A model generated the notes under the pieces. The model ran no database searches and had not been told where the DNA came from. It saw only the letters and a program-made list of their open reading frames with translations. From positions 1 through 42,478 of the forward strand of contig DAHXNV010000016.1 in NCBI GenBank assembly GCA_027365225.1: a DNA stretch of 42,478 nucleotides. The letters are read 5' to 3'. Positions 16,644 through 24,939 of this stretch are shown here, piece after piece (the stretch's first letter is position 1; every line of letters begins with the position of its first letter). Position numbers and translations under genes: made by a program. Source of the DNA: Gammaproteobacteria bacterium. GTDB lineage: Bacteria > Pseudomonadota > Gammaproteobacteria > Steroidobacterales > Steroidobacteraceae.

Positions 16644-17297
16644 ATGACGATCGGGCAATTGATCGAGGCGGGCGTCCCGCCGGTGGTGGCGATCCTGCGC
16701 GGCGTGACCCCCGAGCAGGCACCCGAGATCGGCCGCGCGCTGCTCGAGGGCGGCATTGGCGTGATGGAGGTGCCGCTGAACTCGCCGCGGCCGCTCGAGA
16801 GCATCGAGCGGCTGTGTGAGGCATTTGGCGGGCAGGCGCTGATCGGGGCCGGCACCGTGCTGTCGGCGGCGCAGGTCGAGGATGCCGCGGCCGCCGGCGC
16901 GCGGCTGATCGTCTCGCCGCATACGGATGCTGCGGTCATCGGCCGGGCTGTGGCGCTCGGTCTGGAGTGCCTGCCGGGGTTCATGAGCCCGAGCGAGGCG
17001 TTTGCGGCGCTGGCGGCCGGCGCACGGCAGCTGAAGCTCTTTCCGGCCACGAGTCTGGGACCGGGCTATCTGAAAGCGCTGTGCGAGGTGCTGCCCCGGG
17101 CGAGCGGTGTCTGGGCGGTCGGGGGGACCGGCGCGCACGATCTTGCGGCGTGGCTGCAAGCCGGTGCGACCGGCATCGGGGTGGGCGGTTCGCTGTACAA
17201 GGCGGGCGATGCGGCCGCGGTGGTCGAGGAGCGCGCGCGCGCCTTGCGCGCCGCCTGGCGCGCCTTGCAGGCCTCTGGTGCGCTCGGGGGCGGCTGA
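16644..17297 (+). CDS. dgoA: 2-dehydro-3-deoxy-6-phosphogalactonate aldolase
   Basis: A class I KDPG/KDPGal-type aldolase (217 residues) that splits 2-keto-3-deoxy-6-phosphogalactonate into pyruvate and glyceraldehyde 3-phosphate. The Schiff-base lysine is Lys131 in LKLFPATSLG; Glu42 in MEVPLNSP is the proton-shuttling acid. VAILRGVTPEQAPEIGRALL and LIVSPHTD are closer to DgoA than to Eda. GGAGTGGTGAG directly precedes the ATG. It forms an operon with the kinase. As it acts on the kinase product, the pair defines a De Ley-Doudoroff lower branch. Confidence 0.92.
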   Translation: MTIGQLIEAGVPPVVAILRGVTPEQAPEIGRALLEGGIGVMEVPLNSPRPLESIERLCEAFGGQALIGAGTVLSAAQVEDAAAAGARLIVSPHTDAAVIGRAVALGLECLPGFMSPSEAFAALAAGARQLKLFPATSLGPGYLKALCEVLPRASGVWAVGGTGAHDLAAWLQAGATGIGVGGSLYKAGDAAAVVEERARALRAAWRALQASGALGGG

Positions 17298-17606
17298 GGC
17301 GCGCCGAGGCAGCCGCAGGCGATCAACTGGGTTATGCTGGGAGCGCCGGCCGAACCAACTTGGTCATCGCTGCAGCGTGCGTCGGGGGGGGCTCGGGGTC
17401 TCCTGTGCCAATCTGGACGAACGTGATCGCGCGAGGCGGACGGGGCCGCCTGTGATGTTCCCGGCATTCGATGTGGTCAGTGAACGATCGATGCCACTAC
17501 AATCGGCTGAGTCGGATATGGTCATGGGCATCGACAGATCGCGTGCAAAGCGTATCGGTTAGCGACGGCGCGAGCCTGCAGCCGACCAGAAATCAACGGA
17601 GACTCC
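17298..17606. other. Intergenic region before the sugar transporter
   Basis: No gene is supported. TACAAT at 17498-17503 is a fair -10 box for the transporter, with TGGTCA at 17474-17479 a weak -35 (18 bp spacing). It also overlaps CACTACAAT, which partly resembles a half-site of the GntR-type DgoR operator (TTGTAGTACA-like); no full palindrome is present. Confidence 0.35.
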
Positions 17607-19001
17607 ATGAACGATACGGTGGAAGCGGTTGCCATCGAGGCCCGCCCGAAGGCGGCGGCGGTGTACATCGGCTTGCTGGCAGCCCTGGCGGGCTTGATGT
17701 TCGGCCTGGATATCGGCGTGATTTCAGGCGCCGAGCAGTTCATCAAGGCGGATTTCGGCATCTCCGACGTCGTCCTCGAGCACATCGTCAGCTGGATGAT
17801 GCTGGGGGCGGCCGTGGGCGCGCTCGCGGGCGGCTGGATGGCCAGGAGCCTCGGACGCAAGCGATCGCTCTTGGTGGGATCGGCGATATTCGTCGCGGCC
17901 TCGATCCTGTGCGGCGTGTCGTGGTCCGTTGGGTCGCTCTTGGTCGGGCGCCTGATTCTGGGCGTGTCGATCGGAATGCTCTCCTTCACCTCGCCGATCT
18001 ATCTGGCCGAGATTGCCCCGGAGAACATACGCGGCTCTATGGTGTCGTTCTATCAATTGATGATCACCATCGGCATTTTTGTGGCTTACCTTTCGGATCT
18101 CGCCTTCAGCTACTCCGGGAACTGGCACTGGATGCTGGGCATCATCGCCATTCCGGGGGTGCTGTTCTTCCTGGGTGTCTTTACGCTGCCCGACAGTCCG
18201 CGCTGGCTGATGATGCGTGGCCGTACCGAAGAGGCGACCCGAGTGCTGACCAGGCTGCGCGGCAACCCGCAAATCGTCGCGCAGGAAGAGCAGGAAATCG
18301 CCGCTCAATTGCGCATCCCGCAGCATGGGTGGCGCATGTTTCTCCAGAACTCGAATTTCCGCCGTTCGGTGGGGCTGGGAATTCTGCTGCAGATCGTGCA
18401 GCAATTCACCGGCATGAATGTGGTGATGTACTACGCGCCGATCATTTTCAAGGACATGGGATATCAGAAGGAAGCGCAGATGGTGTTTACCGCCATCGTT
18501 GGGCTCACCAATGTGTTGGCGACGTTCATTGCCATCTGGCTGGTCGACAAGTTGGGCCGCAAGCCGATCCTGTACATCGGATTCTCGGTGATGGCGATCG
18601 GCATGGCGTTCGTGGGCATCATGATGCATCTGGGCATCGACACCCGTGTAGAGCAGCTCTTCACCGTGGCCATGCTGCTGATCTTCATCATCGGCTTCGC
18701 GATGTCGGCGGGCCCGTTGATCTGGATTCTGTGCTCGGAGGTGCAGCCGATCAATGGCCGCGACTTCGGCATAGCGCTTTCCACCCTGACCAACTGGATT
18801 GCTAATTTCGTGGTGGGCGCGACCTTCCTGACGCTGCTGAACAGCTTCGGGCATGCGCAGACGTTCTGGCTGTACGCCGGATTCAATGCGGTGTTCCTGC
18901 TGATTACGGCAATGCTGGTGCCGGAGACCAAGAATGTCACCCTGGAATTCATCGAGCGCAACCTGATGGCCGGCAAGCCGCTGCGCAAGATCGGGCAATG
19001 A
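17607..19001 (+). CDS. MFS sugar porter (GalP/AraE/XylE-like sugar:H+ symporter)
   Basis: A 464-residue 12-helix inner-membrane sugar importer. Sugar-porter signatures are visible: GLDIGVISGAEQFI in TM1, GRKRSLLVG and DKLGRKPILYIG in the loops between TM2-3 and TM8-9, PIYLAEIAPENIRG after TM4, PDSPRWLMMRGR after TM6, QQFTGMNVVMYYAPIIF in TM7, and the C-terminal VPETKNVTLEFIE. Its place beside the galactonate genes suggests galactose, arabinose or a related aldose rather than the acid, since aldonates usually enter through DgoT-type transporters. GGAGAC lies just upstream of the ATG. It converges with the dehydratase gene (48-bp gap). Confidence 0.93.
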   Translation: MNDTVEAVAIEARPKAAAVYIGLLAALAGLMFGLDIGVISGAEQFIKADFGISDVVLEHIVSWMMLGAAVGALAGGWMARSLGRKRSLLVGSAIFVAASILCGVSWSVGSLLVGRLILGVSIGMLSFTSPIYLAEIAPENIRGSMVSFYQLMITIGIFVAYLSDLAFSYSGNWHWMLGIIAIPGVLFFLGVFTLPDSPRWLMMRGRTEEATRVLTRLRGNPQIVAQEEQEIAAQLRIPQHGWRMFLQNSNFRRSVGLGILLQIVQQFTGMNVVMYYAPIIFKDMGYQKEAQMVFTAIVGLTNVLATFIAIWLVDKLGRKPILYIGFSVMAIGMAFVGIMMHLGIDTRVEQLFTVAMLLIFIIGFAMSAGPLIWILCSEVQPINGRDFGIALSTLTNWIANFVVGATFLTLLNSFGHAQTFWLYAGFNAVFLLITAMLVPETKNVTLEFIERNLMAGKPLRKIGQ

Positions 19002-19014
19002 GTTCTTCCGCGAG

Positions 19015-19031
19015 GCGGCAACGAAAGCCGC
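19015..19031. terminator. Weak hairpin between convergent genes
   Basis: GCGGC, loop AACGAAA, GCCGC lies in the 48-bp gap between the transporter and dehydratase stops. It could serve both directions, but the stem is short and no T-tract follows. Confidence 0.2.
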
Positions 19032-19049
19032 ACCCGAGGCGCGGGGCGA

Positions 19050-20861
19050 TCAGTGATTGTCGCGCGGCACGCCGAAGCGCGCCTCGACCCGCTGATACTT
19101 CTCCGCGCCGTTGAGGATCATGCCATCGCCGAGCTGGCTCACCATGGCGCGCTGGATTTGCTGCCACGGCGTCTGCGAGGGCGGCGAGCGGTAGCCACCC
19201 GCCGCCTCGAGCGCTGCGCGCCGTGCGGCCAGCTCGCGCTCCTCCAGGAGCACCTCGACCGTGCGCTTGCGCAGATCGACGCGCACCCGGTCGCCGGTCT
19301 TGAGCAAGGCGAGGCCGCCGCCGGCGGCCGCCTCGGGGGAGGCATTGAGGATCGAGGGGGATCCGGAGGTGCCGGACTGGCGGCCGTCGCCGATGCACGG
19401 CAGCACCGTGACACCCTGTTTGATCAGATAGCTGGGCGGACGCATATTGACCACCTCGGCCGAGCCGGGATAGCCGATCGGACCGGTGCCGCGCATCACC
19501 AATATCGTGTGCCCGTCGATGCCGAGGGCCGGATCGTCGATGCGCGCGTGATAATCCTCGGGCCCGTCGAATACCGCGACCGGTCCCTCGAACGCGTCCG
19601 GATCCCGCGGATCGCTCAGATGGCGGGCGCGGAACTCCGAGGAGATCACGCTGGTTTTCATGATGGCCGAATCGAACAGGTTGCCGCGCATGACCAGAAA
19701 CCCCGCATTGGCTTTCAGCGGCCGATCGATCGGGCGGATCACCTGCTCGTCGGCGATTGGGCGGCCACGGCAGTTCTCCCCGATGCTGTGGCCGTTCGCC
19801 GTCAGTGCCTGCTCGCGGATCAGGCCGGCCTGCATGAGTTGATTGACCACAGCCGGCACCCCGCCGGCGCGGTGAAAGTCCTCCGCCAGGTACTCCCCGG
19901 CGGGCTGCAGGTTCACCAGCAGCGGGACCTCGTAGCCGTGGCGCTGCCAGTCATCGAGCGTGAGCTCGGCGCCCATGTGCCGGGCAATCGCCTCGATGTG
20001 AATCGGCGCGTTGGTCGAGCCGCCGATGGCCGAGCTCACCACGATCGCGTTGAGGAATGCCTCGCGCGTCATGATCGCGGAGGGCCGCAGGTCCTCGCGC
20101 ACCATCTCGACGATGCGCACGCCGGTTTCATAGGCGATCTGCCCGCGCTCCCGGTAGGGGGCCGGAATGTTCCCGGCGCCGGGCAGCTGCATCCCGAGAG
20201 CTTCGGCGAGCGAGTTCATGGTGCTGGCGGTGCCCATGGTGTTGCAATAGCCGGTCGAGGGGGTCGATGCGGCCACGCGCTCCATGAACCCCGCATAGTC
20301 GATCTCGCCGGCCGCCAGCAGTTGCCGGGCCTGCCACACGATGGTGCCGGAGCCGACCCGCTGGCCGTTGAACCAGCCGTTGGTCATCGGCCCGACCGAG
20401 AGCGCGATGGCCGGAATGTCCACGGTCGCCGCGGCCATCAGGCACGCCGGCGTGGTCTTGTCGCAGCCGATGGTGAGCACCACCCCATCGAGCGGATAGC
20501 CGTGCAGGATCTCCACCAGGCCGAGGTAGGCGAGATTGCGATCGAGCGCGGCGGTCGGACGGCGGCTGGTCTCCTGAATGGGATGAACCGGAAATTCGAT
20601 CGGCACGCCCCCGGCGGTGCGGATGCCGGCGGCCACGCGCTCGGCGAGCACCACGTGATGGCGGTTGCAGGGCGAGAGGTCCGAGCCGGTCTGGGCGATG
20701 CCGATGATCGGCCGGCCCGACTGCAGCTCCGCGAGCGTCAGACCGTAGTTCAGATAGCGCTCGAGATGCAGGGCGGTCATGCCCGGATCATGCGGATCAT
20801 CGAACCACGCGCGCGAGCGCAGCTTCGGTCCGGTGGCTTGCTTGCGGTCTGTTGCGCTCAT
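19050..20861 (-). CDS. IlvD/Edd-family sugar-acid dehydratase (XylD-like)
   Basis: A 603-residue Fe-S dehydratase. Sequence runs such as [60 protein letters not shown] and GCDKTTPA closely resemble Caulobacter D-xylonate dehydratase XylD. The three cluster-binding cysteines expected for a [2Fe-2S] IlvD/Edd enzyme are present: Cys65 (SPCNR), Cys133 (GCDKT) and Cys206 (GYCNTMG). The ATG at 20861 is chosen because everything upstream is intergenic. Linked genes encode the KDGal kinase and KDPGal aldolase, so here the product is probably 2-keto-3-deoxygalactonate; D-xylonate or L-arabinonate dehydration remains possible. It is divergent from the regulator gene. Confidence 0.9.
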   Translation of the reverse strand: MSATDRKQATGPKLRSRAWFDDPHDPGMTALHLERYLNYGLTLAELQSGRPIIGIAQTGSDLSPCNRHHVVLAERVAAGIRTAGGVPIEFPVHPIQETSRRPTAALDRNLAYLGLVEILHGYPLDGVVLTIGCDKTTPACLMAAATVDIPAIALSVGPMTNGWFNGQRVGSGTIVWQARQLLAAGEIDYAGFMERVAASTPSTGYCNTMGTASTMNSLAEALGMQLPGAGNIPAPYRERGQIAYETGVRIVEMVREDLRPSAIMTREAFLNAIVVSSAIGGSTNAPIHIEAIARHMGAELTLDDWQRHGYEVPLLVNLQPAGEYLAEDFHRAGGVPAVVNQLMQAGLIREQALTANGHSIGENCRGRPIADEQVIRPIDRPLKANAGFLVMRGNLFDSAIMKTSVISSEFRARHLSDPRDPDAFEGPVAVFDGPEDYHARIDDPALGIDGHTILVMRGTGPIGYPGSAEVVNMRPPSYLIKQGVTVLPCIGDGRQSGTSGSPSILNASPEAAAGGGLALLKTGDRVRVDLRKRTVEVLLEERELAARRAALEAAGGYRSPPSQTPWQQIQRAMVSQLGDGMILNGAEKYQRVEARFGVPRDNH

Positions 20862-20897
20862 GATGGCCCAATCGGTTCGGATGCTTTGAGAGTAATA

Positions 20898-20926
20898 ATC
20901 ATATAATATGTTCGCGCACGTGGGAA
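20898..20926 (-). promoter_or_regulatory. Candidate promoter of the dehydratase gene with internal palindrome
   Basis: On the minus strand TTCCCA (20921-20926) and TATGAT (20898-20903) are 17 bp apart, placing the transcript start about 30 bp before the ATG. The palindrome CATATAATATG (20900-20910) overlaps the -10 and would suit the dimeric FCD/GntR regulator encoded next door. Inferred from sequence only. Confidence 0.45.
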
Positions 20927-20970
20927 CTCGCCGTGCGGCGGGGCAGAGCCTGCGACAGCCAAGCTGCAGA

Positions 20971-20976
20971 TATAAT
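20971..20976 (+). promoter_or_regulatory. -10 box of the GntR regulator gene
   Basis: A consensus TATAAT, 40 bp before the GTG at 21016. The -35 is weak. The shared string ATATAAT also occurs at 20901-20907 in the palindrome, so both copies could be regulator sites. Confidence 0.4.
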
Positions 20977-21015
20977 CGATGCATACCGGACACCGGTGCG
21001 CCGAACGAGGCATTC

Positions 21016-21762
21016 GTGGCCCTCAGCAAGATCCCGCGTGATCGCAATTTGACCTATGGCCTGGTCGAATCCCTCGGCCAATTGATCGTGACCGGCGAGT
21101 TCGATGCCAAGGCTTTCCCCACCGAGGGGGAGTTGTCCCGGCAGCACGGCACCAGCCGTTCGGTGACGCGCGAGGCGGTGAAGATGCTCACCGCCAAGGG
21201 GTTGCTGCAGGCGCGGCCGCGCCAGGGCACGAGCGTCACGCCGGAGACGCAGTGGAATCTGCTCGATCCGGACGTCTTGCGCTGGCTGCTCGAGCGCAAG
21301 TTCTCGCTGCGCCTGCTTGCCGAGTTCACCGAGATGCGGCTGGCGATCGAGCCGGCCGCGGCGCGCCTCGCCGCGCGGCGCGCCGACCCCGAAGCCATCG
21401 CTCACATCCGCGATGGGCTGCGGCGGATGATTGCCGCCGGTGTGGGCGATGAGGAGCCGGTGACGGCCGACATCGCATTTCACACGGCCATCCTGGCGGC
21501 GACCGGCAATCGCTTCTATGCGCAGCTCGACCCGTTGATCAATACCGCGCTGCGAATCTCGATCCGCTTCACCAACCGGATCAAGGGCCGTGCGGCGGGC
21601 ATTGCCGGCCACGACGAGGTTCTCGATGCGATCGCGGCCGGAGATGCCGAGCGTGCCGGCCTCGCCATGCACGCGTTGATTTCCGATGCGTTGCAGCTGA
21701 TCGAGGCCGCGGCGGAAAATCCGGGCGCCACCGGCGCACGCCGCTCCCGCCGCGCCGGCTGA
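21016..21762 (+). CDS. GntR-family (FadR/FCD type) transcription regulator
   Basis: A 248-residue one-component regulator. The N-terminal winged helix-turn-helix spans about residues 10-75 ([58 protein letters not shown]). It is followed by the all-helical FCD ligand domain, with candidate metal-ligand positions in [21 protein letters not shown] and GHDEVLDAI. The GTG start has GAGG 5 nt upstream and gives a standard length; the frame is open to 20908 but that stretch is promoter-like. Divergence from the dehydratase gene suggests it represses the sugar-acid locus and is relieved by an aldonate or its keto-deoxy derivative, as DgoR is in E. coli. Confidence 0.88.
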   Translation: MALSKIPRDRNLTYGLVESLGQLIVTGEFDAKAFPTEGELSRQHGTSRSVTREAVKMLTAKGLLQARPRQGTSVTPETQWNLLDPDVLRWLLERKFSLRLLAEFTEMRLAIEPAAARLAARRADPEAIAHIRDGLRRMIAAGVGDEEPVTADIAFHTAILAATGNRFYAQLDPLINTALRISIRFTNRIKGRAAGIAGHDEVLDAIAAGDAERAGLAMHALISDALQLIEAAAENPGATGARRSRRAG

Positions 21763-21803
21763 TCGGACCCGCGGTGCGCACACCAGCGGCCCCGCGCACG
21801 GGG

Positions 21804-21905
21804 GGGGGCTGCGATGGGTATCAGGGCTTTCTGATCGCCAAACCCATGGACCAGCGCCTGCAGGGGTGGCTCAGCGGCCAGGCGATCGAGCCGTACCGGG
21901 TCTGA
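21804..21905 (+). pseudogene. C-terminal remnant of an EAL-domain (c-di-GMP phosphodiesterase) gene
   Basis: From 21810 the frame reads 31 residues, CDGYQGFLIAKPMDQRLQGW and onward, ending in TGA at 21903. This matches the last helix region of EAL domains (family pattern GCD..QGY...RP.....W). The rest of the domain is missing: upstream lie a run of nine G and then the regulator gene. It is too short to function and is best read as the relic of a deleted gene. Confidence 0.6.
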
Positions 21906-21936
21906 GCCGCTCCTGTGGCAAGGGCCGGCGCGGCTC

Positions 21937-23517
21937 TCAGTATCCGCAGCGCGTGCGGCTCGGATGCCACTGCAGAACGTTGGGCGCGTAGGTCGGGGGT
22001 CTGAAGGCGCGCGCGACCCGCTCAAATGCATAGGCGAAGCCGAGCAGCCGGGGTTCGGACCATTTTGGACCGATGAACGACAGGCCGACCGGCAGTCCAT
22101 CGACCTCGCCCATCGGCACGGTGATGTAGGGATAGCCGGCGACCGCCGGCAGCGTGCTGTCGCCGCCGCCGATACCCACATCCCCGTTCACCAGATCGAT
22201 CACCGAGGCCGGATTCTGTGTCGGAGAGATCAGTGCCGCGACGTGGTGCTCGGCCAGCAATCGATCGATGCCGTCCGGTCCGGCGAGGCGCAGATTCGTC
22301 GCGCGCGCGCGGATATAGGCCGGGTTGTCCAACCCCTTGGTGCGCTCGGCCTGCAGGAACAGGCTCTGGCCGAACCAGCGCATCTCGCGCGGGTGACTGT
22401 CATCGAAGGCGATCAGCCCGGCGAGCGTGCGACTCTTGACCGCCGGGGGCGATCCGGCCAGGTACGCGTTCATGTCGACTTTCAGCTCGGTGAGCAGCAC
22501 CAGGTTCTCGTTCTTCTCGAGCGGCGCCATGTGATAGTCGTCGACTTTGACCAATACCGCGCCCTGGGCTTTCAGCAGGGCCAGCGCGTGGTGGAATACC
22601 GCGAGCGTCTTCGGCGAGAAATTCTTCAGCAGAAACTGCGCGATCCCGAGCCGCACGCCCGCGAGGGCGCGCGGATTGAGCGCCGCGACGTAGTTGGTGC
22701 GATGCGCATCGGCGTGCGCGGTGGCCGGGTCGGCCGGGTCCGAGCCGGCCATGGCGGTCAGCAGCATCGCCGCACCGCGCACGGTGTGGGTGATGGGGCC
22801 GGCGGTGTCCTGGGTGCGGCTGATCGGGACGATGCCGGTGCGCGACACCAACCCGACCGTCGGCTTCAGCCCCACCACGCCGTTCATCGACGCGGGGCAG
22901 CTGATCGAGCCGTCGGTCTCGGTGCCGATGGCCGCCGGCGCGAGGCCCGCGGCAACGCCCGCCGCAGGGCCCGAACTCGAGCCGCAGGCGGTGCGATCGA
23001 GCATGTAGGGATTGCGGGTCAGGCCGCCGACGGCGCTCCAACCGCTGACCGAGTGAGCCGAGCGGATATTGGCCCATTCCGAGAGATTTGCCCGGCCGAG
23101 AATCACCACGCCGGCGCGGCGCAGGTTGCGGATCACCGTGGCGCTGACCGAGCGAACGTTCTTCGCCAGCGCGAGCGATCCGGCGGTGGTGGGCAGTCCC
23201 GCGATGTCGATATTGTCCTTGACGAGCACCGGAATCCCATCGAGCGGTCCGAGAGGATGTCCGGCGGCGCGGCGCGCGTCCGAGGCGCGCGCTTCGGCCA
23301 TGGCGCGCGGGTTCAGCGCGATGACCGCATGGATTTTCGGATTGATCCGGGCAATACGCGCCTCGTAGAGGCGCACCAGCGTCTGCGCGCTCACTCGGTG
23401 GGCGGCCAGATCGGCCGAGAGGCGCGGGACCGTGGCGCAGGTGAGATTGACGGCGTGTGCCGCACCGAACCCGAGGCAAGAGAGCGCCGCGGCGCTGATC
23501 GCGACTCTGCTGAGCAT
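21937..23517 (-). CDS. Secreted amidase, peptide-amidase-like
   Basis: An amidase-signature enzyme (526 residues) very like Stenotrophomonas peptide amidase, which removes the C-terminal amide of peptides. The shared stretch includes [39 protein letters not shown] and [18 protein letters not shown]. The Ser-cisSer-Lys triad is visible: Lys100 (VLVKDNID), Ser180 (CGSSSG) and nucleophile Ser204 (TDGSI). The ATG at 23517 starts a clear signal peptide ([21 protein letters not shown] cleavage region), so the enzyme is probably exported. It has GGGGG just upstream. It stands alone between the regulator/EAL relic and the suf operon. Confidence 0.9.
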   Translation of the reverse strand: MLSRVAISAAALSCLGFGAAHAVNLTCATVPRLSADLAAHRVSAQTLVRLYEARIARINPKIHAVIALNPRAMAEARASDARRAAGHPLGPLDGIPVLVKDNIDIAGLPTTAGSLALAKNVRSVSATVIRNLRRAGVVILGRANLSEWANIRSAHSVSGWSAVGGLTRNPYMLDRTACGSSSGPAAGVAAGLAPAAIGTETDGSISCPASMNGVVGLKPTVGLVSRTGIVPISRTQDTAGPITHTVRGAAMLLTAMAGSDPADPATAHADAHRTNYVAALNPRALAGVRLGIAQFLLKNFSPKTLAVFHHALALLKAQGAVLVKVDDYHMAPLEKNENLVLLTELKVDMNAYLAGSPPAVKSRTLAGLIAFDDSHPREMRWFGQSLFLQAERTKGLDNPAYIRARATNLRLAGPDGIDRLLAEHHVAALISPTQNPASVIDLVNGDVGIGGGDSTLPAVAGYPYITVPMGEVDGLPVGLSFIGPKWSEPRLLGFAYAFERVARAFRPPTYAPNVLQWHPSRTRCGY

Positions 23518-23619
23518 GCATCCCCCCGCGGAAAGTGGCCGCTGCCGCATTATCGTGCATTGCGGCCGCGGCGCAAACTCGCCCGAGCGCCCCCCGGGGG
23601 GCGAGCGCCGCAGGTCCGA

Positions 23620-23931
23620 TCAGTCCGGCTGCTCGATCAGGATGCGGCCCGCCTCGATCCGCACCGCGTAGGTGCGCAGCGGCTCGTAGGCCGGAGGCGT
23701 CAGGGCCTCGCCGGTGCGCAGGCAGAAGCGCGCCCCATGGCGGGGGCAGATGATCTGGCAGGACTCGACCGCGGCACCCTCCAGGGGCTGCCCGTCGTGG
23801 GTGCAGAGGTCATCGACCGCATAGACGGTCTCGCCGCAGCGCACAACGAGCACGGGCTGGCCGTCGAGATCGGCCCCGAGGGGCACCTGATCGGCCAGCG
23901 TTTCGGCCGATCCGGCGTCGATCCAGCCCAT
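23620..23931 (-). CDS. Rieske-type ferredoxin, last gene of the suf operon
   Basis: A 103-residue Rieske [2Fe-2S] protein of the dioxygenase-ferredoxin type, soluble with no signal peptide. The cluster motif is complete: Cys43-His45 in CTHDG and Cys62-His65 in CPRHG. Its ATG shares one base with the sufT stop (TGATG), so it is translated with the suf genes. No oxygenase gene lies nearby. A role as electron donor for Fe-S assembly or as a cluster acceptor is therefore more likely than aromatic oxygenation, but this is inference. Confidence 0.88.
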   Translation of the reverse strand: MGWIDAGSAETLADQVPLGADLDGQPVLVVRCGETVYAVDDLCTHDGQPLEGAAVESCQIICPRHGARFCLRTGEALTPPAYEPLRTYAVRIEAGRILIEQPD

Positions 23932-24482
23932 CAGTACATCCCGGTCTGCAGCCGAGCCGCTTCCGACATCATGCTCTGGTCCCACGGCGGATCGAACGTC
24001 AGCTCCACTCTTGCCTCGTGCACCGTGGGGATGCGCTCGAGCTTGTCGCGCACGTCATCGACCAGGATCTCCCCCATGCCGCACCCCGGAGCGGTCAGGG
24101 TCAGTTTGACATCGACGCTGCGCGTGCCGTCCTCGTTCGCCACGACGTCGCACCCGTAGACCAGACCCAGATCGACGATGTTGACGGGAATCTCCGGGTC
24201 ATAACAGGTGCGCATCTGTTCCCAGGCGAGCTGACGCACGTCCTCCTCGGTGGCGTTCGGCGGCAGCTCCGGCGGCTTGACCGGCTCGCGGCCGATCGAC
24301 TCGGCATCTTCGCCGCTGATGCGAAACAGATTGCCTTCGATGTACACCGTGAAGCTGCCCCCGAGCGCCTGCGTGATGTAGCCGGACTGGCCCGGCTGCA
24401 GGGTGACTTCCGTGCCGGCCGGTACGATGACCGCGCGCACCTCGCGTTGCACGATGAACGGTTCGCTTTCATGGCCGCGCAT
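23931..24482 (-). CDS. sufT: Fe-S assembly protein SufT (DUF59/MIP18 type)
   Basis: A 183-residue cytosolic protein supporting maturation of Fe-S proteins. The C-terminal DUF59/MIP18 domain (about 85-175) shows YDPEIPVNIVDLGLVY and the conserved TAPGCGMGEILVDDV with its Cys. The N-terminal part (VIVPAGTEVTLQPGQSGYIT) is the extension typical of SufT. The ATG at 24482 follows the sufU stop by 10 bp, and the stop overlaps the Rieske start. Cotranscription with sufU and sufS fits the SufT label. Confidence 0.9.
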   Translation of the reverse strand: MRGHESEPFIVQREVRAVIVPAGTEVTLQPGQSGYITQALGGSFTVYIEGNLFRISGEDAESIGREPVKPPELPPNATEEDVRQLAWEQMRTCYDPEIPVNIVDLGLVYGCDVVANEDGTRSVDVKLTLTAPGCGMGEILVDDVRDKLERIPTVHEARVELTFDPPWDQSMMSEAARLQTGMY

Positions 24483-24492
24483 GATCGTCCGC

Positions 24493-24939
24493 TCACTGCT
24501 CCGTCGAGACCGCGTCCGCGCTGTGCTCGAGCGCGGCGTTGAGCGTATGCCAGCACAGCGTGGCGCACTTGACGCGCGCGGGGAATTCACTGACACCGCC
24601 GAGGGCGGCAAGCTTGCCGAGCGAGGCATCCGCCGCGGCATGCGGCTCGGTCAGCAGCACATGGATGCGATCGTAGAGCTCCTTGATTGCCGCCTTGTCC
24701 CTGCCCTTGACCGCCTCGGTCATCAGCGAGGCCGAGGCGGTCGAGATCGCGCAGCCCTTGCCCTCGAAGCGGATGTCCGCGATGCGATCGCCGTCGAAGC
24801 GCAGCCACACGGTGAGGCGGTCGCCGCAGAGCGGATTGTGGCCCTCGGCGTGCGCATCGGAATGGGCCGGCGCGCCGAAATTGCGCGGCTGGCGGTTGTG
24901 ATCCAGGATGACGTCGCGGTAGAGATCTTTCAGGTCCAT
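24493..24939 (-). CDS. sufU: SufU-type scaffold / sulfurtransferase
   Basis: A 148-residue NifU-N-like protein that, in the SUF system, accepts persulfide sulfur from SufS. Residues expected to bind Zn or the cluster are Cys38 and Asp40 (NPLCGDR), Cys63 (GKGCAIS) and Cys125 (VKCATLCW), with an extra Cys129. The insertion between the second and third cysteines (about 60 residues) distinguishes SufU from IscU. The ATG shares a base with the sufS stop (TGATG). Confidence 0.93.
   Translation of the reverse strand: MDLKDLYRDVILDHNRQPRNFGAPAHSDAHAEGHNPLCGDRLTVWLRFDGDRIADIRFEGKGCAISTASASLMTEAVKGRDKAAIKELYDRIHVLLTEPHAAADASLGKLAALGGVSEFPARVKCATLCWHTLNAALEHSADAVSTEQ

Noticed and set aside
19053-20906. 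Plus-strand open frame of about 617 codons opposite the dehydratase
   Set aside because: The dehydratase on the other strand has a complete family sequence with cluster cysteines; this frame has none.
21964-24159. Plus-strand open frame of about 731 codons opposite the amidase, Rieske and sufT genes
   Set aside because: It is antisense to three recognised genes and has shadow-frame composition.
24493-24939. IscU instead of SufU for the scaffold gene
   Set aside because: The long insertion between the second and third cysteines, the overlap with sufS, and absence of hscA/hscB/fdx genes favour SufU.
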